NCBI GenBank assembly: GCA_019633425.1
Contig: WSUB01000069.1
Span: forward strand, 62,001-126,000
Length of the DNA: 64,000 nucleotides
Direction: 5' to 3'
Source: Tulasnella sp. 424
Lineage: Eukaryota; Basidiomycota; Agaricomycetes; Cantharellales; Tulasnellaceae
Positions 46,201 through 57,343 of the stretch are shown piece by piece (the stretch's first letter is position 1; every line of letters starts with the position of its first letter). The position numbers were made by a program, and so were the translations under genes. A model generated the notes under the pieces. It saw only the letters and a list, made by a program, of their open reading frames with translations, made no database searches and had not been told where the DNA came from.

Positions 46201-47548
46201 AACAAAGTGCCTGCAGAGGTCTCGTGCCGGTTGGCCATCAAGCTTGAGTCCTACATCATGCCTGTTGGGATGAGCGCAGCTTCAGTGAGCGTCACTATTC
46301 CAAAAACATGTGGGATATTCTGATACGCACCAGGGCATTCTAGCAACCTTTGACCGATCATCCATATCCTCATGGGGTTTGTTCAAATTGTGGAAGTCCA
46401 TGGCCCTGGAATTGCTGCAATCCTCGCCTGAAAACAACCCGTCAGTCAATGCCGAGGTATGGAAAGGCGTCCGCAAAATACCAGGCCAAATCTGGGTTGA
46501 TCCAGGACCCTCACTATTTCCATCGTCCACCAGGATGTGTTGGGGGGTATCCCACCGACTGAAGCAAAGATCAAGACCTCCAATGAAAGCAATCGCTTCG
46601 TCGATAACGCACATCCTCTCGTGCTGCAAGTACGACGTCGAGGTATGTCAGTCGAAAAATGAGAAAGGGCTGAATCTTTCGACCGTACATGAGCCCAATA
46701 AACAGTACTAGTCGAGAAATGCGCTGGAGACCGCTGCACCATGATCTTAGGATGAAGGGCCATCAACTTCCGCTTGGCATTGCTGGATGGCAGAAACGGA
46801 ACCCGTTAGAAAATGGACGCTACTGGAGCAATGGACACAATGGCTTACTTGCTATCAGCCGGCGTGGTACGATTCCAGGCTTCCTTGCTACAAAACGCCA
46901 ATGCGATGTCGGATCTCGTTCCGCTGAGCCCAGAGCATGCTGACTCACGATAGAATAACATAGATCTTGACACCTTGTTCAGCCTTCAGTTGCAGCAGTC
47001 TGTCCAGCCGGTAGTGCTCTTGACCGGGTCGACGAAGATAGAGCTCTATGGAACGACGGAAACCGGAAGAAGGAATGGGTCAGCTTCCGGCCCTACTGGG
47101 CCATGATGTCAATCGTCTCACCAGGGAAGAGCCACCAGTCATGAATATAGATCCGCTCCTTGGCCGACATGATCGCTCGACTGAGGCTCCAAAGATAATC
47201 GCGCTGAATTCGTTTCTTTAGATAAGCCCGTGTTAAGAAGGGGCGTCAAAAACGGGGAAACGTACCCAATCAGCCAGCCACTGCGCATTGACATTCAAAC
47301 GAACCGGAGCGAAACTTCCAAATCGGTTTTCGCCCGTCCCATAAGACTGCTCAGCTATTCGCTCTATCGACGCGATGAATGGCAATGTTTGTCTCTGTCA
47401 AAAAATGGAAAAGGTGGGTCCCAGATCGACGAATTCAGTTCCGGGTGCGCAACCCTCGAGTTCCAAGGAACCCACCTCATTCTTCGCAGCCGACTTCAAA
47501 TTCCTCTGCTCATTCTTGATATAGGACGTATGCTGACCGACGTCCATG
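43292..47548 (-). CDS. phospholipase D, HKD lysines replaced, N terminus joined to DUF6535 copy 8
   Basis: A many-exon fungal phospholipase D, which normally hydrolyses phosphatidylcholine to phosphatidic acid. Landmarks in order on the minus strand are [11 protein letters not shown] (about 47300), [20 protein letters not shown] (47150-47030 over an intron), [20 protein letters not shown], first HKD motif HERMCVID (46600-46623), [49 protein letters not shown], second HKD motif HGR (45197-45205) spliced to [83 protein letters not shown] and a short last exon ending LAPMPIFN (TAG 43292-43294). The C terminus is complete. In both HKD motifs the lysine is arginine. K-to-R at this position inactivates mammalian PLD1 and PLD2, so the enzyme is probably dead. 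It has no 5' promoter of its own in view. Confidence 0.85.
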
Positions 47549-48891
47549 ATCATCTGCTGCCGGTATTCCGGAGGTACCGGGTCCGCGATGATACCAACCG
47601 AGAGCGCGATATGAAGGATGGCAGCAGAATACGCTTTGACAGCCACACCGTACATAGTCCGTAGGTGAGTGGGCAAAGTCTCTTGAGCGGCGCAAAAGGT
47701 CGAAACTAGTTCATGAAGCCGGTCAATGAATTCGGCGTCGTTGAGAAGCTGCAGCAAGCTCTCGTAGTCGTCTATGGTGCAGAGATTTGTGGCAGCATAG
47801 ATGAGGGCAGTAGTATGTTCCGATGTGATGATCACACGCTTCAACAACGCGGCTTTCAACTCATCGGCGGTTTCCACTTTTCGACCGACCCGGGCTAGTC
47901 CGCGAGATGTGATATCTTGCGCCGACGTCCAGGATCTCGTTTTAAAGTCTTCGGGCGGTTGGATCGGGACGACGGTGTCTGGTTCCTGAGGGCCACTTCG
48001 CAGGACATCCTCAAAGTAGGTTTTCAAAAAGATGAAACCCCACACAAACGCTTCGATCAAGGGCTTCATTCTATCCACCGTCCAGCAGAGAAGATGTGAA
48101 ATCGGACTCTGGTACGGGCACACCCGGTCCCAGGTCGCACATACCGCCACTCCGACTATAATTGCAAGAGCCGTCCCCACAAGCGTGGCAACCACGGTTG
48201 ACATGGCCCCGCTGAGAGTGCGCAGGTAGAGGACGAATGAAATGCAGAAAATGACCAGGCCGACTTGGAGAAGACTCGGAAGGATGTCATCGAGAACGAG
48301 TTCCAACCGCCAGCGCTGGGCTCCCAATTGCCTGCGGAGTTGCTCGTTCCGCTGGTGCTCTGCACCACCACCACTGCGCTTCCGGTAGTATACGAGCCAT
48401 TGCTGACCTAGCGCCGCGAGGAAGGAAGACATGAGGGCGCATGTCAAGCTTACTGCAAACAAGACGTTGACGGGGTAAATTGCGGAAGGAGGAGAGAAGG
48501 AAGCGGATGGAAGGTCCGCTTCGGAGTTAATGGTCGCGTTCCCTCCTTTGACCAATTGCAAAAGTAATGCGTTCGTATCGTCCACGGGGTCGGCGCTCAT
48601 CATGGGAAGGGTGAGCGCCAGAAATGCAGAATTGACTCCGGCGAAGAGACCGGCCTAGAAATTAGAGCAACTCCTTCAACATAGACATCCGTCTAGGAAA
48701 ATATGGGAGCATCATACAAATATGAGGAGCGTGTCAAGCTGTGACTTGAGCCGTTTGGTGAGGTCTTCGTCCAATTCGTCTGCCAGCTGGTCGTAGTAAT
48801 GGTAGAGCTTCCCACCGTCTTGCCCAAACTGAAGCGGAATATCGGGAAGTTCAGTAAGTGGTTGCTCGAAAACGTGCGTTGTTGTGTTCAT
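47549..48891 (-). pseudogene. DUF6535 copy 8, 5' part only, continuing in frame into phospholipase D
   Basis: Exon 1 (48891-48718) and exon 2 from 48654 are intact and contain the full DUF6535 membrane region. Similarity to the sister genes ends at PPEYRQQMI, at about 47549. In the sisters this is followed by EGFT and the rest of the soluble domain. Here the open frame runs on as [18 protein letters not shown] to GCAPGTEF (about 47440). A splice from there (donor GTCGAT, acceptor after gctgagcag near 47345) would continue in phase as [14 protein letters not shown] of the phospholipase D. The donor is weak. If transcribed, this gives a five-helix membrane anchor followed by a phospholipase D body. 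Exons 3-5 are missing. It is either a gene fusion or a truncated pseudogene. Confidence 0.78.
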
Positions 48892-49894
48892 CGAAGAGTC
48901 AAGAATATATGGTAGAGAATAGGGCAAACCACACAGACACGAGGTGGGAAGTACGCTGCGATCCGTGCACGTTGCTTACTCAATCACCCCCAAATGGAGT
49001 CGCTCGAGACTTTGCGGCAACAAGACATTTTTCAAACGCCCGTAGTCACCAACCGCCTTATTACGACGAGAGCCACTTTGGCCAAATCCATGTGGATCGA
49101 TTTCTCGGCCTTCAAATCCCCCTGTGGGATCACCGTGTCGGGACGTTTAACCACATTCAAACTTCCCCGTGACCCGGCCGATATTCATAGCCCTCGCGTT
49201 AAGTATCCTTTGGGACCAGGACCGTGCCATCTTGCAGCCCACGTTAAAAAAGGCTCGGTAGAGTATATGCCCACCTAATTGACACTATAGATTCTTACGC
49301 TGTCAAATTGCCGGGAGCTGTTGGGAGATTATGTGCGTTTGTTTCGTGCTTCGGTACTAAATTTCCGACTTTGCCTCCTAAATTGTTTTCGTCTCGCTCT
49401 CAGATCGGGGATTCTAATTATGCAAGCCCGACAATTGGCTTTGAAGTTCTCTCGGGTACGGGCGTAGCCTTTCTTGGAAGCTCCGAGACAATAATAATGG
49501 GTCTTCCGCCACGTAACTGTTCAGGGAACTCTGAACGTCTCCCAGCTTTCGAGCTCCGCTTTCCCTCGAAATAGCTCCACTCTTCAAACACAGCAAACAG
49601 TGAATCTCTCCACGAATTCCCGGTGGATGCGCCGTGCACATGAAACTCAGAAAAAGATTATCCCTGAACACCTGCTCCCTGACCCGACTTACCATCCAAA
49701 CGAAATCCGGACGAACCCTTGATATCTCCGCCACTTATTGTTCCAGTGGATAAGGTTATGACAACCCACACGCACCAAGCTAATTCCCCATCCCCAATCT
49801 CTTCTCCTCCCATATATACTTCCCACAGGGACCCTAGCTCCACTCCTTACCCTTATTCACCTCTTCTCCTTCTCTCACACCCCTCCTAATCGTC
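48892..49894. promoter_or_regulatory. divergent intergenic region, DUF6535 copy 8 / lipase fragment
   Basis: The DUF6535 upstream block near 49057-49100 is kept, and a TATA-like tatatact lies near 49813. The E-box has changed to CACGTA near 49510. No conserved ORF. Confidence 0.45.
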
Positions 49895-50850
49895 ATGGAC
49901 GCTTCCGCCAGCACTCCAAAGCCCCGCCTCCCCAGCCACCAGCACATCCGGGACGCCACCAGGCTTATTCGGGGTCAGCTTCGTCGGCTTCGTTTGGGTG
50001 ACATAGCTTCCTTCGCCCCCAGCAAAAAAAAGTCCAGGTTGGCCACCCCAGCCCCGAGGGGCCTATTGGCAGGATTAGGTTCTCTATCCCTAAACTCTTC
50101 CACCTCTTCCAGCATCTCGTCGCCACCCCGACATCATGGTCCTCCGTCGCGCTGCGGTCGTACGCGAACTAGCGTTTACCAGATTTGGCACCCCCTTCAA
50201 TGCCAACTCAGGTACCCAAAAGCTGTTCAACTCTTGACCTCTTACCGAAGGCCGTTGAACTGCTCATAGGTATCGGCGACCGCTTCTCTATCTCCGCTTC
50301 AACATCCAAACCTTCAGCCATTCTTCTTGTTATCTCCCTTTGGTGTCCCGTCTCGAGGAGCCCCATCCCCCTGTGGATATATGGCTAGACCTTGGCCAAG
50401 CTTCAGGCGGACTTGATCTCGTCAATGGGAAGAAGTCGGATCCGTTACCCGAAAAGACTCATTCGCCTGCTGACGTCGAGATCGCCCCTACCCACCGGTG
50501 AATCATGAAGCTCGACCCAGCGTGAGGCCGACACTGTCAAGGAGAAGCTCCCAGGTGCTTCCAACTCCAAAGAATTTCAGGCCCGCAGAGTCAGAAGCCT
50601 CGGCATCGTCGATAAGCCATACGTCCAACTACTAAGCAGCCATGGACTAACCGCCTACCGTCCGTTTTCTTTGTCACCTTAGGCTCCAGCTTTCTCATGT
50701 ATGAACGCTTCAAGGAACGATACCGTCAAAGTAATCAAACACATTCAAGCACAAATCGCCAACGCCGACGCTCTCACCCACAAAATGGTTCAATCCCTCT
50801 ATCCAACACGCCTCTCGTTTCGTCAACTCGGCCGAAAAGCTCCTGGTGTG
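49895..50850 (+). pseudogene. lipase 5' fragment, start kept
   Basis: The ATG is present and exon 1 stays open (MDASASTPKPRLPSHQHIRD, then TRLIRGQLRRLRLGDIASF). Later exons are shifted: the segment after FAPSKKKSRLATP reads in the wrong frame, and the YERF exon has an extra base. It ends at SAEKLLV near 50848 and joins GH38 sequence. Confidence 0.75.
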
Positions 50851-51300
50851 AGCGCGAAGAACTAATGTACGCTTTCCTCTCGATATATGCAGGGAGATTG
50901 CTTAGTACGAATACGCCTCCCGCCGGATCTCGCGACCGATTCACACTGTACGACGACTCTAGCTCCACAGCAACTCGGGTAGCTTCATTCAAATCTCTTT
51001 TCTCAGAACAAGACCGAGGAAGTGACCAAACTTGAAGTGTGCGGTCACCGTTATGCCGATTTATGCGAGTTCGGTTATGACGTTGCGCTCTTCACGGAAT
51101 CCAAATCACGCCTATGCTACGACTGGCAGTGGCCTGAGAGGACCACTTCTTCGTGGTCCGACACCTCCAGACTCAGAACAATATCAGGCGGTAAGTACGT
51201 GCTTCAGTCCTTCAAATGAGGGTGGTCGCTTACGAGTTGCATCAGAGCATCAATTTTCATAGGCCGTTCTGTCCCGAAAGGGGCATTTCTTCGAGTCCGG
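50851..51300 (+). pseudogene. GH38 alpha-mannosidase 3' fragment
   Basis: Same junction as the other units but eroded: only tgagcgcgaagaacta remains of the RHKFLK exon. Exons for LEVCGHRYADLCEFGYDVALF and GPTPPDSEQYQ follow, ending after the gaaaggggcatttcttcgag motif. Confidence 0.72.
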
Positions 51301-51672
51301 TGCTTCCTCACTTGTATATTGCTTCCTACATGTCCAACGGAGGTTCCATCCGTGAGCCAAGCTGATTCGTTTCCCCGCGTTCTTCACGCCGTCCCCGCAT
51401 CACAGCACCTTGGGCAACGACTCAACAGTCCTCCTTTCGAACCAATATAGCCTTTCCGATATTGCTCGTTGCGACACCACACAATGATATTCTAGTCCGG
51501 CTTCTATGACATCTAACGAGACTTGTTAAGGTTTAGCAGTGAATACAGGGCCCGATCTTGTCTGGCTGTGAGGATATAAGGTGTGAAGTCTCAACCAGCG
51601 TATCTTTCTCGGTTGAACTGGTCCATTGAGCAATTCAAATAGAATCCGATCAGAGGGTTCCTAAAAGAGGGG
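51301..51672. other. spacer before DUF6535 copy 9
   Basis: Unit spacer with gaggttccatccgtgagccaagc near 51340. No gene. Confidence 0.5.
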
Positions 51673-54143
51673 CTATCCCTCAACATATGGGCACCAACAC
51701 AGCTCCGGGTCCCGGTTTAGTCTTCCAGGGCTCTGCGATTGGGACGATTCAGTAGTGGAACATTCTGGCCCATCTCATAGTTAACAAACCTTTGCGCATC
51801 CACCCACGTTGATCCATGCGTCATACTCATGGAATTCGCGCACGAAAGCGGCGGTTTCATCGGTGCCGCGCCTTCTCTGCATTTGGACCAGCAACCGTCG
51901 AAAACGATCCAAAGTGACACGATTCTCGGGGTGGCCTGGTTCGTGTGCGGCAGCAGATTCCCGGATGAGTTTAAGAGTTTCAGTTAGAGATTTCGGCAGA
52001 GAGGGCATATTCCAGCTAAGAAATTCGGGGTTATAAGATAGTGCTCGTGCTCGCCAGTCACTTCGAACACTTACGAGCCCACACCACGCTCCAATCTGAG
52101 CAAAATCAATCCAACCCATTGGTCTCTGTGCGCTCGCAGTTGCCGTCGATTAACGGGCGGGGTTGACGCCAGTCGAATATCCAATTCGAGAGCTTGCAAC
52201 AGGACCCCCGCTGGGGCGAAGACTTCGCGCATGTCAAGATCTTCCTGTCCACACGCATGACGAAGCACATCCATGCAAAGTTTATAGGACTCGGGTCGAG
52301 TAAATCTCGTGCCATCCCAAGATTTGGAGGATGGTCGAAGAGCTTCTGAAAGAAACGACACTGTTCTCCGGTCTTCGCGGCTGGAGTTGAACCATAAGTG
52401 ACAGAAGTCGAGAGAGGAGACTGAGATAATCTCACCGTTGATATGTGGTCTTCGCTAACTCAAATAGTCGATGAAGTAATGCGCCCCTTGGATTCGCTTC
52501 AAAATGCCATTCGCGACATTCTGTAGACATTTTGACCGCTAACGCTAGGCTGTATAATAGTTGGTGAGATGTGGTACAGGCGGCAAGAGTTTTCGCCTCG
52601 TCTTGCACTGCCCCCGAAGAATATCGGTATGAAGTAAGGAAGGATGATCGAAGCAAACGTCCGAGGAGTCGCAGACCGCTGACATGCTTCAGGTCTCCAT
52701 CCAACAAGCGCTCTTCCAACATTACGTCGATGGCGATTTCACGGACGGAGAGCTTTCCCCGCTCCGACAGCTCTATTACATCCGTAAAGCCTTCGATCAT
52801 CTGGTGCCGGTCACCCGGAGGCACTAGGTCCGCGATGGTACCCACCGAGAACGCGATATGAAGGATGGCGGCAGCAGACGCTTTGACAGCAAAATTGGAC
52901 ATAGTCTGCAGCTGAGTGGGTAAAGCTCGTCGAGCAGCGCGAAAGGTCGAAAATAAGTCATGAAGCCGGTCGAAAAATTCGGCGTCGTTGAGGAGGTGTA
53001 GCAAGCTCTGCTCGTCATCTATGGTGCAGAGGTTTGTGGCAGCATAGATAAGGGCAGTAGTATGTTCCGATGTGAGGATCACGCGCTTCAGTAAAGCGAC
53101 TTTCAAATCATTGGGTGTTTCCGCCGTTCGGCTGAGCCGGGTAAGCCCGCGAGATGTGATCTCCTGCGCCGACTTCCGCGATCTCGTTCTCAAGTCCTCG
53201 GGCAGTTGCGTGTGCCACAAGGAGACCGTGTATTGTTCCTTGGGGGCCCTCCCCAAGACTTCTTCAAAGTAGGTTCTCAAAAAGATGAAACCCCACACGA
53301 AAGCTACGACCAACGGCTTCATTCGATCCACCGTCCAGCAGAGGAGATATGAAAGCGGGCTCTGGTACGGACACATCCGGCCCCACGTCGCACATACCGC
53401 CGCTCCGACTGTAATTGCAAGGGCTGTCCCTACAACCGCGGCAACCACCGTTGACATGGACCTGCTGAGAGTGCGCAGGTAGAGGACGAACGAAATGCAG
53501 AATATGACAAGGCCGACTTGGAGAAGACTAGGAAGGATATCGTCGAGAACGAGTTCCAACCGCCAGCGCTGGGCCCCCAATTGCCTGCGGAGTTGCTCGT
53601 TCCGCTGGTGCTCGGCCCCACCACCACTGCGCTTGCGGTAGTACACGAGCCATTGCTGACCGAGTACCGCTAGGAAGGACGACATGAGGGCGCACGTCAA
53701 GCTTACTGCGAACAAGACGTTGACGGGGTAAATTGCGGAAGGAGGGGAGAAGGTAGCGGATGGAAGGTCCGCTTGGGAGTTAATGGTCGTGTTCCCTCCT
53801 TTGACCAATTGAAACAGTAATGCGTTTGTATCATCGGCAGGGTCGGCGCTCATCATGGGAAGCGTGAGCGCGAGAAATGCAGAATTGACCCCGGCGAAGA
53901 GACCGGCCTAGAAATCAGAGCGACCGTTTTAGTCTACACAAGCGACAGGTGACAATGAAAGCATTTTACGAATATGAGGAGACTGTCAAGCTGGGACTTG
54001 AGCCTTTTGGCCAGGTCTTCATCTAGTTCATCTGCTAACTGGTCGTAGTAGTGGTAGAACTTGCCACCATCTTGCCCAAACTGAACAGGAATGTCGGGAA
54101 GTTCGGTAAGTGGCTGCTCGGAAATGTGTGTTGTTGCGTTCAT
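51673..54143 (-). CDS. DUF6535 membrane protein, copy 9, intact (745 aa)
   Basis: Exons on the minus strand are 54143-53970, 53907-52436, 52380-52075, 52015-51790 and 51732-51673, 2238 nt in phase. It starts MNATTHISEQPL, where F has become S. The fourth membrane segment is followed by ATWGRMCPYQ instead of ATWDRMCPYQ. The variable segment reads GRAPKEQYTVSLWHTQ. The acceptor of intron 2 is CTCCAG rather than CTGCAG. Exon 3 has SFLSEALRPSSKSWDGTRF. The protein ends RDPELGWCPYVEG. The coding part of exon 2 is very close to copies 7 and 10 (MSNFAVKASAAAI, FDRLHDLFSTFRAARRALP). No defect was seen, but its upstream region carries the 1.3-kb insertion. Confidence 0.87.
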
Positions 54144-54557
54144 CGCAGGTAAATGTGTACGGGTGATGGTGTAGACTGGGAGAATACTGTACACATGCCA
54201 CGCGGAAGGGGCGGTGCTTTGTACGTGCGCGCCGCTTACGTCATCACCTGAGACGTGACGGTCACAAATCGTAGCGGCGCACGGAGGCGCCATTTCCCCG
54301 ACTCCTTGCATGAGAGAATACAGATATTCAACACAATGTTTAAGTAGCCTTCAATGAAGAATATAACCAATTGGTGTCGAACCAGAACGGAAGTAGTCGG
54401 AGTCGGAGATCTCCTCACAGTCTCCAAGGCGGACGATGATGAAATGAACAGAGTGAGTTACATACCTGCAACTTCCCCGTTCTGACAACAGAGGGTGGGT
54501 TGCTCGGTCCGAACCCCTAAAAGCTTTAGTTCAACTGTCTGTGTAGTCCGTGAGCAC

Positions 54558-54608
54558 GCGAAGGTCACGTGCTCGGCGGCTGCCGCCACCGAGGCACTCG
54601 CCCTTCGC
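54558..54608. repeat. hairpin 1 in the 1.3-kb insertion
   Basis: Outer arms GCGAAGG/CCTTCGC and inner arms GTGCTCGG/CCGAGGCAC (one bulge) around a CGGCGGC-rich centre. Confidence 0.65.
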
Positions 54609-55008
54609 TGGGTGAACTCGGTTACTATAAGCTGTGTTTTCCGTGTCTCAGTCAGGCTATTCCCATCCAGCATCTTACAGGTGAGTGACAAAGTTAGGAC
54701 AGGCCATGAGCTCTTAAGGTCATTGGTGCATATAACTCCACCCGGGAAGTCGCATTCACGGCATTGGGAGGATCCGGATGAGCAGGGACTCGAAGATAAC
54801 AGGCATTACTAAGGGTTGGCAGGCAACCCAGCGCCATATTTCTTAAGGCCATAAGATCCTATTACGGGAATTTCATAGATAATCGAAAATTCCTACATCG
54901 AAGAGGTGGCGAGGCTCAGGACTCACGTTCGCCGGATCCCAGAGAAGTGATTGTGCGAGATCACTCAAAACCAGCATTTATTTAGTATAACCCACTCGGA
55001 AGTGCTGG

Positions 55009-55061
55009 GGCGAAAGCCTCGCGTTCGGCGGCTATGGCCGCCGAGACGCTCGTCTTTCGCC
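55009..55061. repeat. hairpin 2 in the 1.3-kb insertion
   Basis: Outer arms GGCGAAAG/CTTTCGCC and inner arms TCGGCGGC/GCCGCCGA with a TATG loop. It resembles hairpin 1 in plan and in the CGGCGGC core. Confidence 0.7.
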
Positions 55062-55545
55062 GGGGACGAGACCACGCTATATTATTGGGTATCGTTATGC
55101 CATTTTTTACGAGCGAAGTAGACATTCATATCAGAGGGTCTGCCCGAAACCGCTCGCTCAATCCAGGACCCTTCGCTGAAATTCTCAAACCAATCGAGAT
55201 CCGGAATAACTTCATCTTACCTACGTGACCGGGATGCTGGCGGGCTTGTCCCAACACTCCGCACCATCTTGAATGTCATAATATTTGATTTTATATTACT
55301 TGATGAAAAAATATTACATGAATTAGTGTCGGTTTTTACTGAGCGATATGTAGAAGTGATGAGGTCGCGTCTGGGGGAGCCTGGAGGGTCGCGTAGAAAA
55401 CGAACTCTTCCATGGCCTTCCCGCCTACCGGAAGGACGCGGAGATGACGTGAGGGATCGGGTGATTGCGGGTTCCCCGTGCCTGAACATTTTGCGCTGAG
55501 AAAACCCTCCTCTCTGGCTTCGCTTAATCAGAGAGTCGGGGACCT

Positions 55546-56335
55546 TTCAACACTGGTCACCAACCGCCTTTCCTACGACGAAAGACACTTGGGCCGAATT
55601 CATATGATTTGATTTCTCGGCCTGCAAATCCCCCTGGCGGATCATCACCGTGTCGCCACATTCCACGTACGTCACCCCCCGATATTTATAGCTCCAGCGC
55701 TGAAGTAACCTTTGGGACTAGTACTGCGCCATCTTAAGGCCCGCGTCAAAAAAGGCTCTGCAGAGTATATATGCCCACCTAGTCAACACTATTTATACAT
55801 TTTCAAGTTGTCGAAGGAGTTGAGATATCCATGTCCGTTTATTTCGTTCTTCAGGCCCTGTGTTTTCCGACTTCGCCTGCTAAATCGTTTCCGGGTCGCT
55901 CTCAGATCGGGCATCCTAAGCATGCAAGTCCGCCGATCGGCTTTGTATCGGGCACAACAAAGGTTCTTCTGCCACGTGACCGTCACTCACAATAGCTCCA
56001 CTCTTTCAAACACAACGTTAACAAAGCTCTATACGTATACAGTGCCTGTCTCAAGAGTTCCAACTGGATGCGCCGTACACGTGAAACCCAGAAAAGGATT
56101 GTCCCTTATAACACCCGACTTGTCATCCGAACGAATTCCGGACGAACCCTCGATATCTCCGCCACTTATTCGTTCAATACAGTAGAACTATGACAGCCCA
56201 ACTACACCAAGCTTATTGCGCAAAGAATCCCATCCCCAATCTTCTCTCCTCCCATATAACTTCCCGAAGAGACCACCAGCTCCTCTCCTTACCCGTCCTT
56301 ATTCACCTCTTCTCCCACTCTCACACTCATCCCAG
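55546..56335. promoter_or_regulatory. divergent intergenic region, lipase side, copy 9 unit
   Basis: Continues the unit sequence interrupted at 54254. It has the upstream block near 55570-55610, a CACGTG box at 55973-55978 and a damaged TATA-like box near 56257. Compared with copy 7 about 50 bp just after the CACGTG box are missing. Confidence 0.5.
55973..55978. promoter_or_regulatory. CACGTG E-box
   Basis: Context tgccacgtgaccgtcactc. The right flank is altered by a small deletion. Confidence 0.42.
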
Positions 56336-57343
56336 TCGCCATCGAGGCTTCCGTCAGCAGCTCCAAAGCACCACCTCCCCGGTCACCAGTCCACCCGAGA
56401 CACCCCGAGACTTACATATTCGGGATCACCGTGACCTTCGTTCGCTTCGTTTGGATGACATAGCGTCCCTCGCCCCCAGCCAAAGCAAGTCGACCTTGGC
56501 CACCCCATTGTCCGCGAGCCGATTGGCGAGACTAGGCTCTCCTTCTCCAGACAATTCCATGTCTTCCAGCATCTCGTCGCCACATGGCGAGACATCGCTG
56601 TCCGACACCATGGTCCTCCGTCGCGCCGTGGTCATATGCGAACTAAAACGCCTCCCGGATTTGGCACCCTCTTCAATACCAAGTCAGGTATCTAGTTATT
56701 GTTCAACTGTTGGCCTCTTACTGAGAGCCGTTGAACTACTCCTACGTATCGGCGACCGCTTCTCCGTGTCCGCTTTCGCCTCCAAACCTTCAGCCATTCT
56801 TCTTGTTATCTACCTTCGATGCCTCGTCTCCATGAGCCCCCTCCTCGTATGGATCTATGGCCAGACCTGGTTTGGCCAAGCTTCAGGTGGAGTTGATCTC
56901 GTCGATGCGAATAAGTCGGATCCGTTCCCCGAAAAGACTCATTCGCCATCTGGCGTTGAGACCGCCCCTCCCACCAGAGAACCCAACACTCTTCAAGAAT
57001 CCGACCCAGTGTCAGGCCGACACTGCCAAGGAGACGCTCACCGTCGCTCCCGACCCCAAGGAGAATCAGGCCTGCTCGTCAAGAAGTCTCGACATGGCTA
57101 ATATGCTGTACGTTCAGGTGCTCGACGACTCCCCAAATACTAGACAACCATTGACGGACCGCCCAGCGTCTGTTTTCTTGATCACCTTAGGCTCCATCTC
57201 TCTGATGTATGAACGCTCCAACAAAGGTACCATCAAACCAATCAAGCACATTCGAGCGACGCCCTCACCCACAAAATGGTTTCCATTCCTCTATTCAACC
57301 TCGCCGCCCCTTTTGCCAACTCGGCCGAAACACTCCTAGCATG
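56336..57343 (+). pseudogene. lipase 5' fragment, degenerate
   Basis: The start codon is ATC (gccatcgaggcttcc). Exon 1 shifts frame after the APPPRSPVHPRHPETY region. The membrane segment exon is well kept (FSVSAFASKPSAILLVIYLRCLV), as is SLMYERSNKGTIKPIKHI. A short deletion then removes part of the following exon before FNLAAPFANSAETLLA. It joins GH38 sequence at about 57344. Confidence 0.75.

Larger units (their letters stand above)
54255..55545. mobile_element. unclassified 1.3-kb insertion with two GC-rich hairpins
   Basis: The copy 7 upstream region reads acctgagacttcaacg. Here acctgagac is followed by about 1.29 kb of unrelated DNA before tttcaacactgg resumes the unit sequence. The insert carries two long hairpins (54558-54608 and 55009-55061), another short inverted repeat CTCTCTG/CAGAGAG near its right end, and no convincing gene. 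No clear target duplication or terminal inverted repeat was found, so the element type is open: a non-autonomous transposon is possible. Confidence 0.6.

Noticed and set aside
54236..54691. Minus-strand ORFs in the 1.3-kb insertion as a transposase
   Set aside because: Both are under 80 codons, with no catalytic motif or relation to a known transposase.
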